Below are positions 51,714 to 59,922 of a stretch of DNA of 64,000 bases, in pieces (position 1 is the first letter of the stretch; each line of letters starts with the position of its first letter). The translations under genes and the position numbers were made by a program. The stretch is from Anaerolineaceae bacterium UBA5211 (GTDB taxonomy: Bacteria; Chloroflexota; Anaerolineae; Anaerolineales; Anaerolineaceae), in the NCBI GenBank assembly GCA_002412595.1, contig DHVJ01000052.1:3131-67130 (forward strand). The letters are read 5' to 3'. The notes under the pieces were generated by a model. That model saw only the letters and a list, made by a program, of their open reading frames with translations, made no database searches and was not told where the DNA came from.

Positions 51714-53435
51714 TTATAGTTCATTGATTTTGATGCGGAAATTTTCAACTTTATGAGTTAAATCATCCAGTGTATTTGTAGCTTCTGAAATAATTTCCTC
51801 TTCTGACCGGATAAACCGTGTGTATGGTTGAATGGTGGTCTGAATATTCTCAATTTGCACATCAATTTGATGCGAAAATTCATTGATTAATGATTCTGAC
51901 AGTTTTTTGCGCAAACTGCTGATATTTTCAGAAAAGGAATTTTTAGTTTGTTTTTTCTTGGCCGGAAGAATGAAAAAACCCAGAGTAGCAGTCAGGCCGG
52001 CCAGCAGAATACCGGTTAAATCAGCTGAGGCAGTAGTTGCCAGCACAGTGATCAGAGTTCCCAGGCCAATAGCACCCACTTCAACAGCAGCTGAAGCTGC
52101 CACGGCCATTTGGGCCTCTTCTGCGATATTGGACGCTTCAATCTCGCGGTCGTATTCCTCAACCACGCGCTGAGCTTGGCGGTTGATGGCGCTGATGATC
52201 TTTTGCCGCTCCAGGTTGATCTGCCGGCTGTTCGGATCGCTCAGAATGCGGTCCTGATGTTTAGACGCGCGTTGATTGATTTTTTGAGTGACTATTTGCC
52301 ACTGTTTCAGATCCTCTTCCACCAGCCATTCAATGGAATTGCTTACTTTTTCATCGATATCTTTGGATAAGTCCTTGACAACATTTTTGTTGAACTCGTT
52401 CTTAATGCGTTCTTTATTGATCAGGTCTAAGACACGATTGATCCGAAAAGTTAAATCGAAAAATTCCAGGCCGCGTTTCTCAAATTCGAGAATGGTATTA
52501 TCGATATCCGCATAGCGGAAGTTGTACGAGCGCACCATATCTTCGCGGAAAAGGGTAATTTGTTTTTGAATATCATTGATGAGTTGGATGTCATCCTGGA
52601 TCAAAGCCTTTTGTGTGGCATTGATGTCGGCGTATTTCTTTGAAAGTTTGTCCGAAATACCCAGCGGATTAAGTAATTTAAGCTGTAAGCGGTTTTTAGT
52701 GTCCAGCGTTCGGAAGATGTAATCTTCCACGGCACTGAATTGAGCCGGCGGTTTTTCGGAATCCTGCTTGGCTTTAAAAGCCTCACGTGCACTGATAGTA
52801 AAAATCTTGGGGCTGATCCCTAATAACTTTTCAGCGTTTTCCGTTACAAATGCTTTGACCTTATCCAGATCTTGCGAATTATCGACAATGTCTGTTTTAT
52901 TGATAATAATGACGATTTTTTTGCCCCAATCGCGAATACTTTCCAGGAACTTTCGTTCGCTTTCCGTAAAAGGGCGGTCAACCGAAGTGATAAACAATAC
53001 CAAATCTGAGCGAGGGATGAAATCTGTGGTCAACTCTTCATGACCCCGTAAAATAGCGTTAGTTCCAGGTGTGTCCACAATGCTCAGCTCGTCCAGCAGG
53101 GGGGTTGGGGTTTCCACAACCAGTTGGCCTTTATCTGTTCGTGAGGTTTGTCCTTTAATACCATGCCGTAAGATGGTGATATCTGCCGTGGTGGGGGTGA
53201 CACCGGTATCCAGGATAGCTTCTCCCAGCAGAGCGTTGATGAATGCGGATTTACCGGAATTGAATTCACCAGCAACAACAACCAGGAAAAGATCATCCAT
53301 TTGGAAGAGTTGATCATCCAAGAGTGCCAGGTCTTTTGCTTCTCCGTGGTTGCTAACCAGGAATTGTTTTTCCTGAATTAGCAGAGATTTAATGCCTGTG
53401 ACAATCTCTTGGCGTTTTTGTGAGGGGGTTTCCAT
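51714..53435 (-). CDS. Bacterial dynamin-like GTPase
   Basis: 573 residues. G1 is GEFNSGKS (57-64), G2 Thr is in GVTPTTADIT, G3 is VDTPGTN and G4 is NKTD. A helical stalk with coiled-coil stretches follows (about 230-440), then a hydrophobic hairpin (about 445-500; AVGLGTLITVL-like and LTGILLAGLTATLGFFIL) for membrane insertion. The layout matches bacterial dynamin-like proteins involved in membrane remodelling or repair. It is a single copy here, whereas such proteins often occur in pairs. Confidence 0.88.
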   Translation of the reverse strand: METPSQKRQEIVTGIKSLLIQEKQFLVSNHGEAKDLALLDDQLFQMDDLFLVVVAGEFNSGKSAFINALLGEAILDTGVTPTTADITILRHGIKGQTSRTDKGQLVVETPTPLLDELSIVDTPGTNAILRGHEELTTDFIPRSDLVLFITSVDRPFTESERKFLESIRDWGKKIVIIINKTDIVDNSQDLDKVKAFVTENAEKLLGISPKIFTISAREAFKAKQDSEKPPAQFSAVEDYIFRTLDTKNRLQLKLLNPLGISDKLSKKYADINATQKALIQDDIQLINDIQKQITLFREDMVRSYNFRYADIDNTILEFEKRGLEFFDLTFRINRVLDLINKERIKNEFNKNVVKDLSKDIDEKVSNSIEWLVEEDLKQWQIVTQKINQRASKHQDRILSDPNSRQINLERQKIISAINRQAQRVVEEYDREIEASNIAEEAQMAVAASAAVEVGAIGLGTLITVLATTASADLTGILLAGLTATLGFFILPAKKKQTKNSFSENISSLRKKLSESLINEFSHQIDVQIENIQTTIQPYTRFIRSEEEIISEATNTLDDLTHKVENFRIKINEL

Positions 53436-53508
53436 AGTATATAAGGATTATATCATCCTGAATCTGACCGCAGTTCATAACGATATCTAAATATTTGAGA
53501 TTATTAAC

Positions 53509-53537
53509 TTGCCTTAATAACTCCTCTGTTATATATT
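53509..53537 (+). promoter_or_regulatory. Promoter of the phnDCE operon
   Basis: TTGCCT, 17-bp spacer, TATATT, 44 bp before the phnD ATG at 53581. A strong ribosome site (AAGGAGGAAAG) follows. Confidence 0.6.
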
Positions 53538-53578
53538 AATTTGGTAACACAAAATTAATCCGAATCAAGGAGGAAAGT

Positions 53579-54496
53579 ATGAAAGGCAGTAAAAAAATCA
53601 TTTTTACACTCTCAATATTGATGATTGTTGGCATGATGTTGACCGCCTGCGCATCAAATTGGGACGCCAAGCTTGGCACTGAAGAGAATCCGATTATCTT
53701 CGCGGCAGTTCCTTCCGGCGAAACCGAGCGTGTGACGGCCGGTTTTGATAAAATGGCTGATCTGATCTATCAGAATACCGGATTGGTCATCGAGCCCTTT
53801 GTCGCCACAAGCTACGCCGGCGTGATTGAGGCATTGTGTCAGGATCCACCCAAAGCCCATATGGCATCGTTAGCCACGTTCTCGTATATTCTGGCTTCGG
53901 AAAAAGGCTGTGCAGAGACAGCTCTGGTTTCAACCCGCTATGGCAGCGCTTCATACAATGGACAATTCATTGTTAGCGCGGATAGTGATTTTGAGACCAT
54001 CGAAGACCTGAAGGGTGCTACCTGGTGCGTTCCGGATGCCTTCAGCACCAGTGGTGTGATCATCCCGACTATCATGTTCCAGGGTGTTGGTATCGATGTG
54101 GATACCGATCTGGGCGAGATGGTTGAAGCCGGCTCACATGAAGCGGCCGCAGCTGGTGTCTATAATGGCGATTGTGATTTTGCTACCACTTATGTGGACG
54201 CCCGCACCGCCTTGGAAGAGGACTACCCCGATATCATGGAAAAGACCAAAGTGATTGCTCTGGAACCTGATATCCCCAATGATGGTATCCAATTTGTAAC
54301 GGGCTTCCCAGAAGAAACCAAAGCCGAATTGGTTGCCGCTCTCATCGACCTATTCAATACAGATGAAGGTAAGGAAGCCATGTACGAGGCTTATTCATGG
54401 GATGGTATGGAAGAGCATAATGATACATTCTATGATCCTTTCCGCCAGATTTTGGATGCAGCTGGAGTTTCAGCAGAAGATTTAGCAGCAAATTAG
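53579..54496 (+). CDS. phnD: Phosphonate/phosphite-type ABC substrate-binding lipoprotein (PhnD-like)
   Basis: 305 residues with a lipoprotein signal (lipobox LTAC, Cys24). The PhnD-like domain includes IIFAAVPSGETERV, TSYAGVIEALC, SASYNGQFIVSADSDFETIEDLKGATWCVPDAFSTSG (in parts) and AAAAGVYNGDCDFATTYVDAR. Binds phosphonate, phosphite or phosphate esters at the cell surface. First gene of phnDCE; an internal terminator after it should raise its level over the other two. Confidence 0.92.
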   Translation: MKGSKKIIFTLSILMIVGMMLTACASNWDAKLGTEENPIIFAAVPSGETERVTAGFDKMADLIYQNTGLVIEPFVATSYAGVIEALCQDPPKAHMASLATFSYILASEKGCAETALVSTRYGSASYNGQFIVSADSDFETIEDLKGATWCVPDAFSTSGVIIPTIMFQGVGIDVDTDLGEMVEAGSHEAAAAGVYNGDCDFATTYVDARTALEEDYPDIMEKTKVIALEPDIPNDGIQFVTGFPEETKAELVAALIDLFNTDEGKEAMYEAYSWDGMEEHNDTFYDPFRQILDAAGVSAEDLAAN

Positions 54497-54521
54497 GATT
54501 AGCAGATAACACAATGTTAGG

Positions 54522-54551
54522 AAAGGGAAAGGTTTAACACCTTTCCCTTTT
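54522..54551 (+). terminator. Attenuating terminator between phnD and phnC
   Basis: A perfect 12-bp stem (AAAGGGAAAGGT/ACCTTTCCCTTT) with 5-nt loop and short T-run. As phnC and phnE have no other evident promoter within the gap, partial read-through is the likely mode. Confidence 0.8.
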
Positions 54552-54601
54552 GCAATTATTCATTTTATTTTTATTATTTTTTTGTTGCAGGAGATAAATA
54601 A

Positions 54602-55390
54602 ATGCTTCAAATTAAAAACCTGACCAAGGTTTACCCGGATGGAACAGTTGCACTCAAGAATGTGAGCTTTGAGGTTCCGGAGGGAGAATTTTTGATTGTA
54701 ATTGGATTGAGCGGATCCGGAAAATCTACCTTACTGCGCTGTATTAACCGGCTGATTGACCCCACTGAAGGTCAAATCCTTTGGAATGGTGTAGATTTAT
54801 CGAAATTGGAGGGGGAGGAATTGCGCAAAGCCCGCCGAAAAATTGGAATGATATTTCAAAATTTCAATTTGATTAAACGCTCTTCCGTATTTTCAAACAT
54901 CATGTCCGGACGGTTAGGTTACACCCAAACGCTTCCCAGTATGTTAGGCAGATTCACCAAAGAAGACATCGACATGGGGAAAAACGTAGTCGAACGTTTG
55001 GGAATAACCGACCAAATGCACAAACGCGCAGATGAGTTGAGCGGCGGCCAGCAGCAGCGCGTGGGTATCGCGCGCGCATTAATGCAGGAACCTGAATTGA
55101 TTCTGGCAGATGAACCGGTAGCCAGCCTGGATCCGGTTTTGGCGCATTCAATTTTGAAAACACTGGAAACACTCAATCATGAAGATGGCCTTACTGTAAT
55201 ATGCAGTTTGCATTATTTGGATTTGGTTCAGAGATACGGCTCCAGTGTGGTAGGGCTGCGTGAAGGAGAAGTTGTTTATCGCGGAAGTCGTGAGGATGTG
55301 CGCAAGATGACGGATGAACAATTCAAAGAAATTTATGGTGCAGAAGCTGAACGCGTAGGTGCCAGTATTGAAGGCGTAGTTCAGGAATAA
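54602..55390 (+). CDS. phnC: Phosphonate-type ABC transporter ATP-binding protein
   Basis: 262 residues. Walker A GLSGSGKST, Q-loop IFQNFNLIKRSSV, signature LSGGQQQRVGIARAL, Walker B LILADEPVASLDP, then the His switch (ICSLHYLDL). The insert AGRLGYTQTLPSMLGRF-like segment after the Q-loop is characteristic of PhnC. Energises import with PhnD and PhnE. Confidence 0.95.
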   Translation: MLQIKNLTKVYPDGTVALKNVSFEVPEGEFLIVIGLSGSGKSTLLRCINRLIDPTEGQILWNGVDLSKLEGEELRKARRKIGMIFQNFNLIKRSSVFSNIMSGRLGYTQTLPSMLGRFTKEDIDMGKNVVERLGITDQMHKRADELSGGQQQRVGIARALMQEPELILADEPVASLDPVLAHSILKTLETLNHEDGLTVICSLHYLDLVQRYGSSVVGLREGEVVYRGSREDVRKMTDEQFKEIYGAEAERVGASIEGVVQE

Positions 55391-55401
55391 AGGATTCATA
55401 T

Positions 55402-56916
55402 ATGCAATCAAGAAGAGTTATTTCCAAACCGCAGAAAGAAAGTCTGGTTTCTCCAATAATTGCCGCAATTGCGTCTGCCCTTATTCCCGGGTTGGGCCAG
55501 ATTCTCGCGAGAGTAGTCAACCGTGGTTTGATCATTCTAGCCAGTTTTATCACTTCAGCCGGGTTATTGATTTGGCGAATCGCCACTGAAGGCGCCCGTT
55601 ATACCGGTTGGAAGACTATCATCTCTAAAGCTTATAAACTCAATCCCTTTTTATATCTCATTACGATATTAATGATCGTGACATATATTTATGCGATTGT
55701 AGATGCATACCTGACCGCAAGGCCGGGCGCCAAAAAATCCAAAGCAGTCGGCATGATTTTCATGATCATTCTGGTTTTCTTTGCACAAGGTTGGGAGATC
55801 GGTCAAATTGATTTGGGTGCTCTCGTCCGTGATGCGGATGAGGCTGTTCCTGCTTTAACTAAAGTCATGTGGCCTTGGGCAAAGGCCATTTCGCATCCGG
55901 AAGAATTCCGAACCAGCTATGTAGAAGTCCAGACGCCCTGTACGGATGTTGCATTTCCTTCAGGAGAACCCAAAACGGATGAACCTTATTTGATTGCTGA
56001 TCCAACCTGCGGTGTTCCCTCGGAAGTGGAAGTTTCGCTTGGTACAGAATTTCATGTAATCGGAAGAAATTTTGTTCCCGGCAATGAAGTCGAAATTTGG
56101 TGGAAAGATTCAGCTAATAGAGAATTTCATCATAGGGTCGATGGGGATTATTTAATTGTTACACCTGATAAAAATGGTAGTTTCGATATTTCGGTAATCA
56201 TGCCTTACCGAACGTTAACACCGGCAGCTGAAGAGGGTGTCAAAACCTGGCAAATACAGGCTAGGCAGTTGATCAGCGTGGGTGGGGCGGTTGCCAGTGA
56301 TGAACTCAAGCTGGCCGTCGAAAAGATGATCGAAACCATCTTCATCGGCATGATGGCCACTTTTTTTGGTATTCTTCTAGCAGTTCCAGTCAGTTTCATC
56401 GCCGCACGCAACCTGATGTCCCACTCACCAGTCACTATGGTAATTTATTATCTTGTGCGCACGATTTTGAACATTATCCGATCCATTGAACCGCTGATTT
56501 GGGCCATTATCGCAGTCATCGTCGTGGGTCTGGGACCTTTCGCGGGCATTCTGGCGCTGACGCTGCATTCACTGGCTGCGTTGGCGAAATTATATTCAGA
56601 GGCTATCGAGAGCATTGATTCCGGTCAAATTGAGGCAATTCAGGCTACCGGGGCTAACTGGTTCCAGGTGATCTCTTTTGCAGTAATTCCGCAGATTATC
56701 CCGCCCTTTGTTTCATTTACAATTTACCGCTGGGATATCAACATCCGTATGTCCACAGTTATCGGTTTTGTTGGCGGCGGCGGTATTGGTTATCTGCTGG
56801 CCCAGTGGATCCGCATCCTGGATTATCGTTCAGCCGGTATCGCGGTGTGGTTCATTGCTATTACAGTGGCTATCCTTGACTTTGTTAGTGCTGATATCCG
56901 CGAAAAATTTGTATAA
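55402..56916 (+). CDS. phnE: Phosphonate-type ABC permease with extra N-terminal membrane and extracytoplasmic domains
   Basis: 504 residues, nearly twice the usual 260-280. Residues 1-130 contain about four helices, including a TM2-like ALIPGLGQILARVVNRG. Residues about 140-305 are hydrophilic, with a beta-sandwich look (VSLGTEFHVIGRNFVPGNEVEIWW and DKNGSFDISVIMPY), and include Cys180 and Cys203. The canonical permease domain covers about 308-504, with the coupling loop EAIQATGANWFQVI. The extra domain should face outside, where it could meet PhnD. The reading frame is continuous. Confidence 0.92.
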   Translation: MQSRRVISKPQKESLVSPIIAAIASALIPGLGQILARVVNRGLIILASFITSAGLLIWRIATEGARYTGWKTIISKAYKLNPFLYLITILMIVTYIYAIVDAYLTARPGAKKSKAVGMIFMIILVFFAQGWEIGQIDLGALVRDADEAVPALTKVMWPWAKAISHPEEFRTSYVEVQTPCTDVAFPSGEPKTDEPYLIADPTCGVPSEVEVSLGTEFHVIGRNFVPGNEVEIWWKDSANREFHHRVDGDYLIVTPDKNGSFDISVIMPYRTLTPAAEEGVKTWQIQARQLISVGGAVASDELKLAVEKMIETIFIGMMATFFGILLAVPVSFIAARNLMSHSPVTMVIYYLVRTILNIIRSIEPLIWAIIAVIVVGLGPFAGILALTLHSLAALAKLYSEAIESIDSGQIEAIQATGANWFQVISFAVIPQIIPPFVSFTIYRWDINIRMSTVIGFVGGGGIGYLLAQWIRILDYRSAGIAVWFIAITVAILDFVSADIREKFV

Positions 56917-56941
56917 AGAAAAAGGATAATATTAAATATAG

Positions 56942-56970
56942 GCTGGCTTGCAATTGCAAGCCAGCTTTTT
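56942..56970 (+). terminator. Terminator of the phnDCE operon
   Basis: A 24-bp perfect palindrome (GCTGGCTTGCAA/TTGCAAGCCAGC) followed by TTTTT, 26 bp past the phnE stop. Confidence 0.9.
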
Positions 56971-56987
56971 GTGTAAAATAGAGCAAT

Positions 56988-57902
56988 ATGCCGAAAAATA
57001 TCGAGTCAAAATTACGAGATTTGTATCATTGGTTAAACAAGAGGACTTATGGTGCTGTTCGTATATTGCGCATAGCTATAAATCAGTTTGGAGACAGTAA
57101 TTCGACGCAGGCATCGGCTGGAATGGCTTATTACGCTTTCTTTTCACTATTTCCGCTGCTGTTATTCCTGATAGTGGGGGCTTCCTATATTTTGGAAATT
57201 CAATCAGCCTATGATTATGTGATGGAAAATGTATTTCGGCTTCTGCCTACTGCGCAAAACCTGATAGATGCCAACCTGCAACAAGTGCTGCAATCCAGAG
57301 GGGCAGTGGGGGTGCTGGGTTTGGTGGGTTTCCTGTGGTCCGGGTCCAGTTTCTTTTCTATCCTGGCGCGCAATATCAATCAAGCCAATCCCAATTCTCA
57401 TCGTCGAAATTTTTTTGAAGATAGGGCAGTGGCTTTTGGTCTGGTGGGGTTATTAACCTTATTGTTGGGTTTATCTATAGTGTCCAATACTATTACGCAA
57501 TTTTTACCAAAATTGGATATTTTTTATTGGCAGGGCAAACCGATTGAGGAAACCTTGGTTTGGCGCTACTTGATCAAACTGATTCCTTTTACGGTAACCT
57601 TGTTGTTGTTGATTTGCTTGTATCGCTATGTCCCGAAACACAAAATAAGGTGGCGCGGTGTTTTAATTGGATCTGCGCTATCCGCTATCAGCTGGCAGGC
57701 TGTAACCAAAATCTTCACGTGGGTTCTGGCCAAAGGGTTTCTCCAGTATGAACTGGTTTATGGCTCTTTGGGAACTGTCGTAGCATTGATGTTCTGGATC
57801 TATCTGATCAGCGCCATTACTTTATTCGGTGCCCATCTAAGCGTCGCAATCGATAACTACTGGCCGGAAGACCACAAGAACACAGTGCAGGATCACAAAT
57901 AA
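56988..57902 (+). CDS. YihY/BrkB-family inner-membrane protein
   Basis: 304 residues with six membrane helices. Family marks are DSNSTQASAGMAYYAFFSLFPL, the GAVGVLGLVGFLWSGSSFFSIL core and VYGSLGTVVALMFWIYLISAITLFGA. Often mis-named ribonuclease BN; transport or envelope function is undetermined. Convergent with the P-loop gene (7 bp gap). Confidence 0.93.
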   Translation: MPKNIESKLRDLYHWLNKRTYGAVRILRIAINQFGDSNSTQASAGMAYYAFFSLFPLLLFLIVGASYILEIQSAYDYVMENVFRLLPTAQNLIDANLQQVLQSRGAVGVLGLVGFLWSGSSFFSILARNINQANPNSHRRNFFEDRAVAFGLVGLLTLLLGLSIVSNTITQFLPKLDIFYWQGKPIEETLVWRYLIKLIPFTVTLLLLICLYRYVPKHKIRWRGVLIGSALSAISWQAVTKIFTWVLAKGFLQYELVYGSLGTVVALMFWIYLISAITLFGAHLSVAIDNYWPEDHKNTVQDHK

Positions 57903-57909
57903 ATTGAAT

Positions 57910-58632
57910 TTACGCTGAGCGAATCGACCATAGGGTTTGAAGAAGAGGTTCCAGCCGTTTTCCCAGGGCGGTTCCCATAACCGAAGTCACATCATCTTCA
58001 TTTTCAAAGATTACATAGGGGACTTGAAAGTCTCGGATTGTCACTTTCCCCGCAGGCGCATCAACCAGTTCCTGAAAATCACAATCTCGATACAACCGTT
58101 CCAACTTTTCGTCCGGCAGGCTGTGTTCCAGGATGGAATCCGGTTTTTCCGGGTTGAAGCGTTTACGGTTTTTACGCAGGGATTCCTCCCAGGAAACATT
58201 GACATACAAAATTGATAAATTCTCCAGGATTTCATCGCTTAATAAAGGCAGGGCATGCCGGTAGCCGCCATGTTCCTTGCCCCTGGAAAATTCAATCAGA
58301 ATAGTTGTATTAGCTGAATAAGTTTCTGAGAGCGTGTATTTTTGATAATCCAGGTTAATCAGATTGATCAATAAATCCCAAAGGTATGCTGATTTAAAAT
58401 AACCGTTGTGATCGGTGTATAAACGCTCTTGCCCTAATTTTTCTAATAACATATCTTCCTCAAACCAGCGCCACAGAAAGGGAAAGTCGTCGAAACTTTT
58501 TAGGGAACCAATATGAAAAGATATTGCGCGTTTTTGTGCTGAAAGGCTGTTAATGTAATGGATAATCTCACTTTTGCCGGCTGCTGGCCGGGCTATCAAA
58601 AGAAGAATGGGAAAGACATTTTCTTCATTCAT
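57910..58632 (-). CDS. P-loop NTPase/kinase-like protein, unknown substrate
   Basis: 240 residues from ATG 58632; a longer frame to 58707 would overlap the recombinase gene. The Walker A is degenerate at its first position (ARPAAGKS). The protein then looks like a nucleoside/adenylate-kinase-type fold, with TTILIEFSRGKEHGGYRHAL, LYVNVSWEESLRKNRKRF (a lid-like stretch) and a C-terminal helix. Downstream of the Xer gene by 31 bp on the same strand, probably co-transcribed. Confidence 0.75.
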   Translation of the reverse strand: MNEENVFPILLLIARPAAGKSEIIHYINSLSAQKRAISFHIGSLKSFDDFPFLWRWFEEDMLLEKLGQERLYTDHNGYFKSAYLWDLLINLINLDYQKYTLSETYSANTTILIEFSRGKEHGGYRHALPLLSDEILENLSILYVNVSWEESLRKNRKRFNPEKPDSILEHSLPDEKLERLYRDCDFQELVDAPAGKVTIRDFQVPYVIFENEDDVTSVMGTALGKRLEPLLQTLWSIRSA

Positions 58633-58663
58633 GGGTAACTTTACACTCCGTTCTATGATTATA

Positions 58664-59635
58664 TTAGTCTTCAAAAACTTCCCAGTAACCTTTATCCAGT
58701 TCATCATCTGAAAGATGCGCGTAGCGCTGTGTTACAGCAATGTTTTTATGACGTGCCAGGTTTTGGGCCAGCTTTAGGTTGCTGGTAGTGGTCAATACAC
58801 GCGTGACAAAGAAATGTCGGAAGGAATGCGGGGTGATCGTCCCAACAGCCTCATCGCCCAGAATTAATTTCACCCATTCTGCCACAATATTACGACCGCT
58901 AGTGGGGGTGATGGCCTTAACTTTGTCACCGGCGCCTTTATCGTGGCGGGCAAAAAGTGGAAGGCTGCCTAGTGGTTTGCCAGATTTTCCGTCCAATTGG
59001 GCGCGAGCTTGTAAATATTCGTGCAGTGCCTTCTGAGAGCGGCGTGAGAAGCGCACAACTGCCTGGCGGTCGCCTTTACCGATTACCAGGGCTTTGCCTT
59101 CGTTCCAGTCAACGTCCCCGCGCCGTAATCCGCAGGCTTCGTGCACACGCAAGCCGGTATCGGCCAGCGTTATTAGAAAAGCTTTATCTCTTAATGCGCG
59201 TAGATATTCTTTTTCATCTTCTCCATGTTCGATAGGCGTTTTTTCCAGATAAACCAGGATTTTTTGAATATTGTCAGCAGGGAATTGCGGCAACCGTTTT
59301 CCAGGTTTACGTGTACGCTGACGAATGAGAAGTTTAACCTTGGAGAGATTGATGTCGGCGAGTTCTTCCGCAACCAAATATTCAAGAAAACCTTTCAGTG
59401 CGGTGATATAGAGTTGTTCGGATGTAGCCGCATATCCTTTTAAATCATATGCAAACCAACTGATAACTTCCTCGCTGATTTGACTGACCGGGTACTGTTC
59501 AACTAGGATTTCCCGATCCGTAAGCGTGATGACAAAATTTTTCATAGCGGTGGTATATGCCATCCAGGTTTTCTCACTGCGCGCTAATTTGACGGTATCC
59601 AAATAATTGCTAATGGCTTCTAAAATTGTTTTCAT
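58664..59635 (-). CDS. Tyrosine recombinase of the XerC/XerD type
   Basis: 323 residues from ATG 59635. Another ATG at 59689 lies upstream of the likely transcription start given by the TATAAT at 59694-59699. A SAM-like core-binding domain occupies 1-110. All catalytic residues are present: Arg163 (TGLRVHEACGL), Lys187 (GKGDR), His270-x2-Arg273 (PHSFRHFF), His296 (ARHKN) and nucleophile Tyr305 (QRYAHLS). No phage genes are near, so a chromosomal Xer role is plausible. A dif-like site lies at its 5' end. Confidence 0.9.
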   Translation of the reverse strand: MKTILEAISNYLDTVKLARSEKTWMAYTTAMKNFVITLTDREILVEQYPVSQISEEVISWFAYDLKGYAATSEQLYITALKGFLEYLVAEELADINLSKVKLLIRQRTRKPGKRLPQFPADNIQKILVYLEKTPIEHGEDEKEYLRALRDKAFLITLADTGLRVHEACGLRRGDVDWNEGKALVIGKGDRQAVVRFSRRSQKALHEYLQARAQLDGKSGKPLGSLPLFARHDKGAGDKVKAITPTSGRNIVAEWVKLILGDEAVGTITPHSFRHFFVTRVLTTTSNLKLAQNLARHKNIAVTQRYAHLSDDELDKGYWEVFED

Positions 59636-59654
59636 AACTTTATACCAGGTTTGA

Positions 59655-59692
59655 TTTATGCTTGCGATAATAGTACTTATCGAAAGCATAAA
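59655..59692. other. Candidate dif-like Xer recombination site
   Basis: A 38-bp near-perfect palindrome (one mismatch pair) just upstream of the recombinase start. Its core reads as 11-bp arm (59660-59670, GCTTGCGATAA), 6-bp centre (TAGTAC), 11-bp arm (TTATCGAAAGC). That is the spacing of bacterial dif sites, which also end their arms in ATAA and TTAT at the centre. An operator for autoregulation is the alternative, since the recombinase promoter -10 box lies 2 bp away. Confidence 0.6.
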
Positions 59693-59922
59693 GATTATAA
59701 CATGGATTTGGTCTCTTTTTCATCTCCCCCACTAATATTAGAAGGGTGTTATTTGATTAATCTCAAATGTTAATTAATATGAAAAGAAACTTATTGATTT
59801 CTCAGATAATTCTTTATTATGTTACTGGCTGCGTAGCACACTCCCCTGCTTAAAATATAGAACTCTCAATCAAAATTCAGGTAAGATTAAAAGAAATAAT
59901 ATCCCTGAGAAACACGAATTGA
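59693..59922. other. Intergenic region between recombinase and larA genes
   Basis: 230 bp, AT-rich. It holds the recombinase TATAAT (59694-59699, minus strand) and the upstream region of larA. No ORF or further strong hairpin is apparent. The larA gene has no clear Shine-Dalgarno. Confidence 0.5.

Noticed and set aside
58664..59692. Integrated phage or genomic island marked by the tyrosine recombinase
   Set aside because: No phage, transfer or tRNA attachment features surround it, and flanking genes look like core genes.
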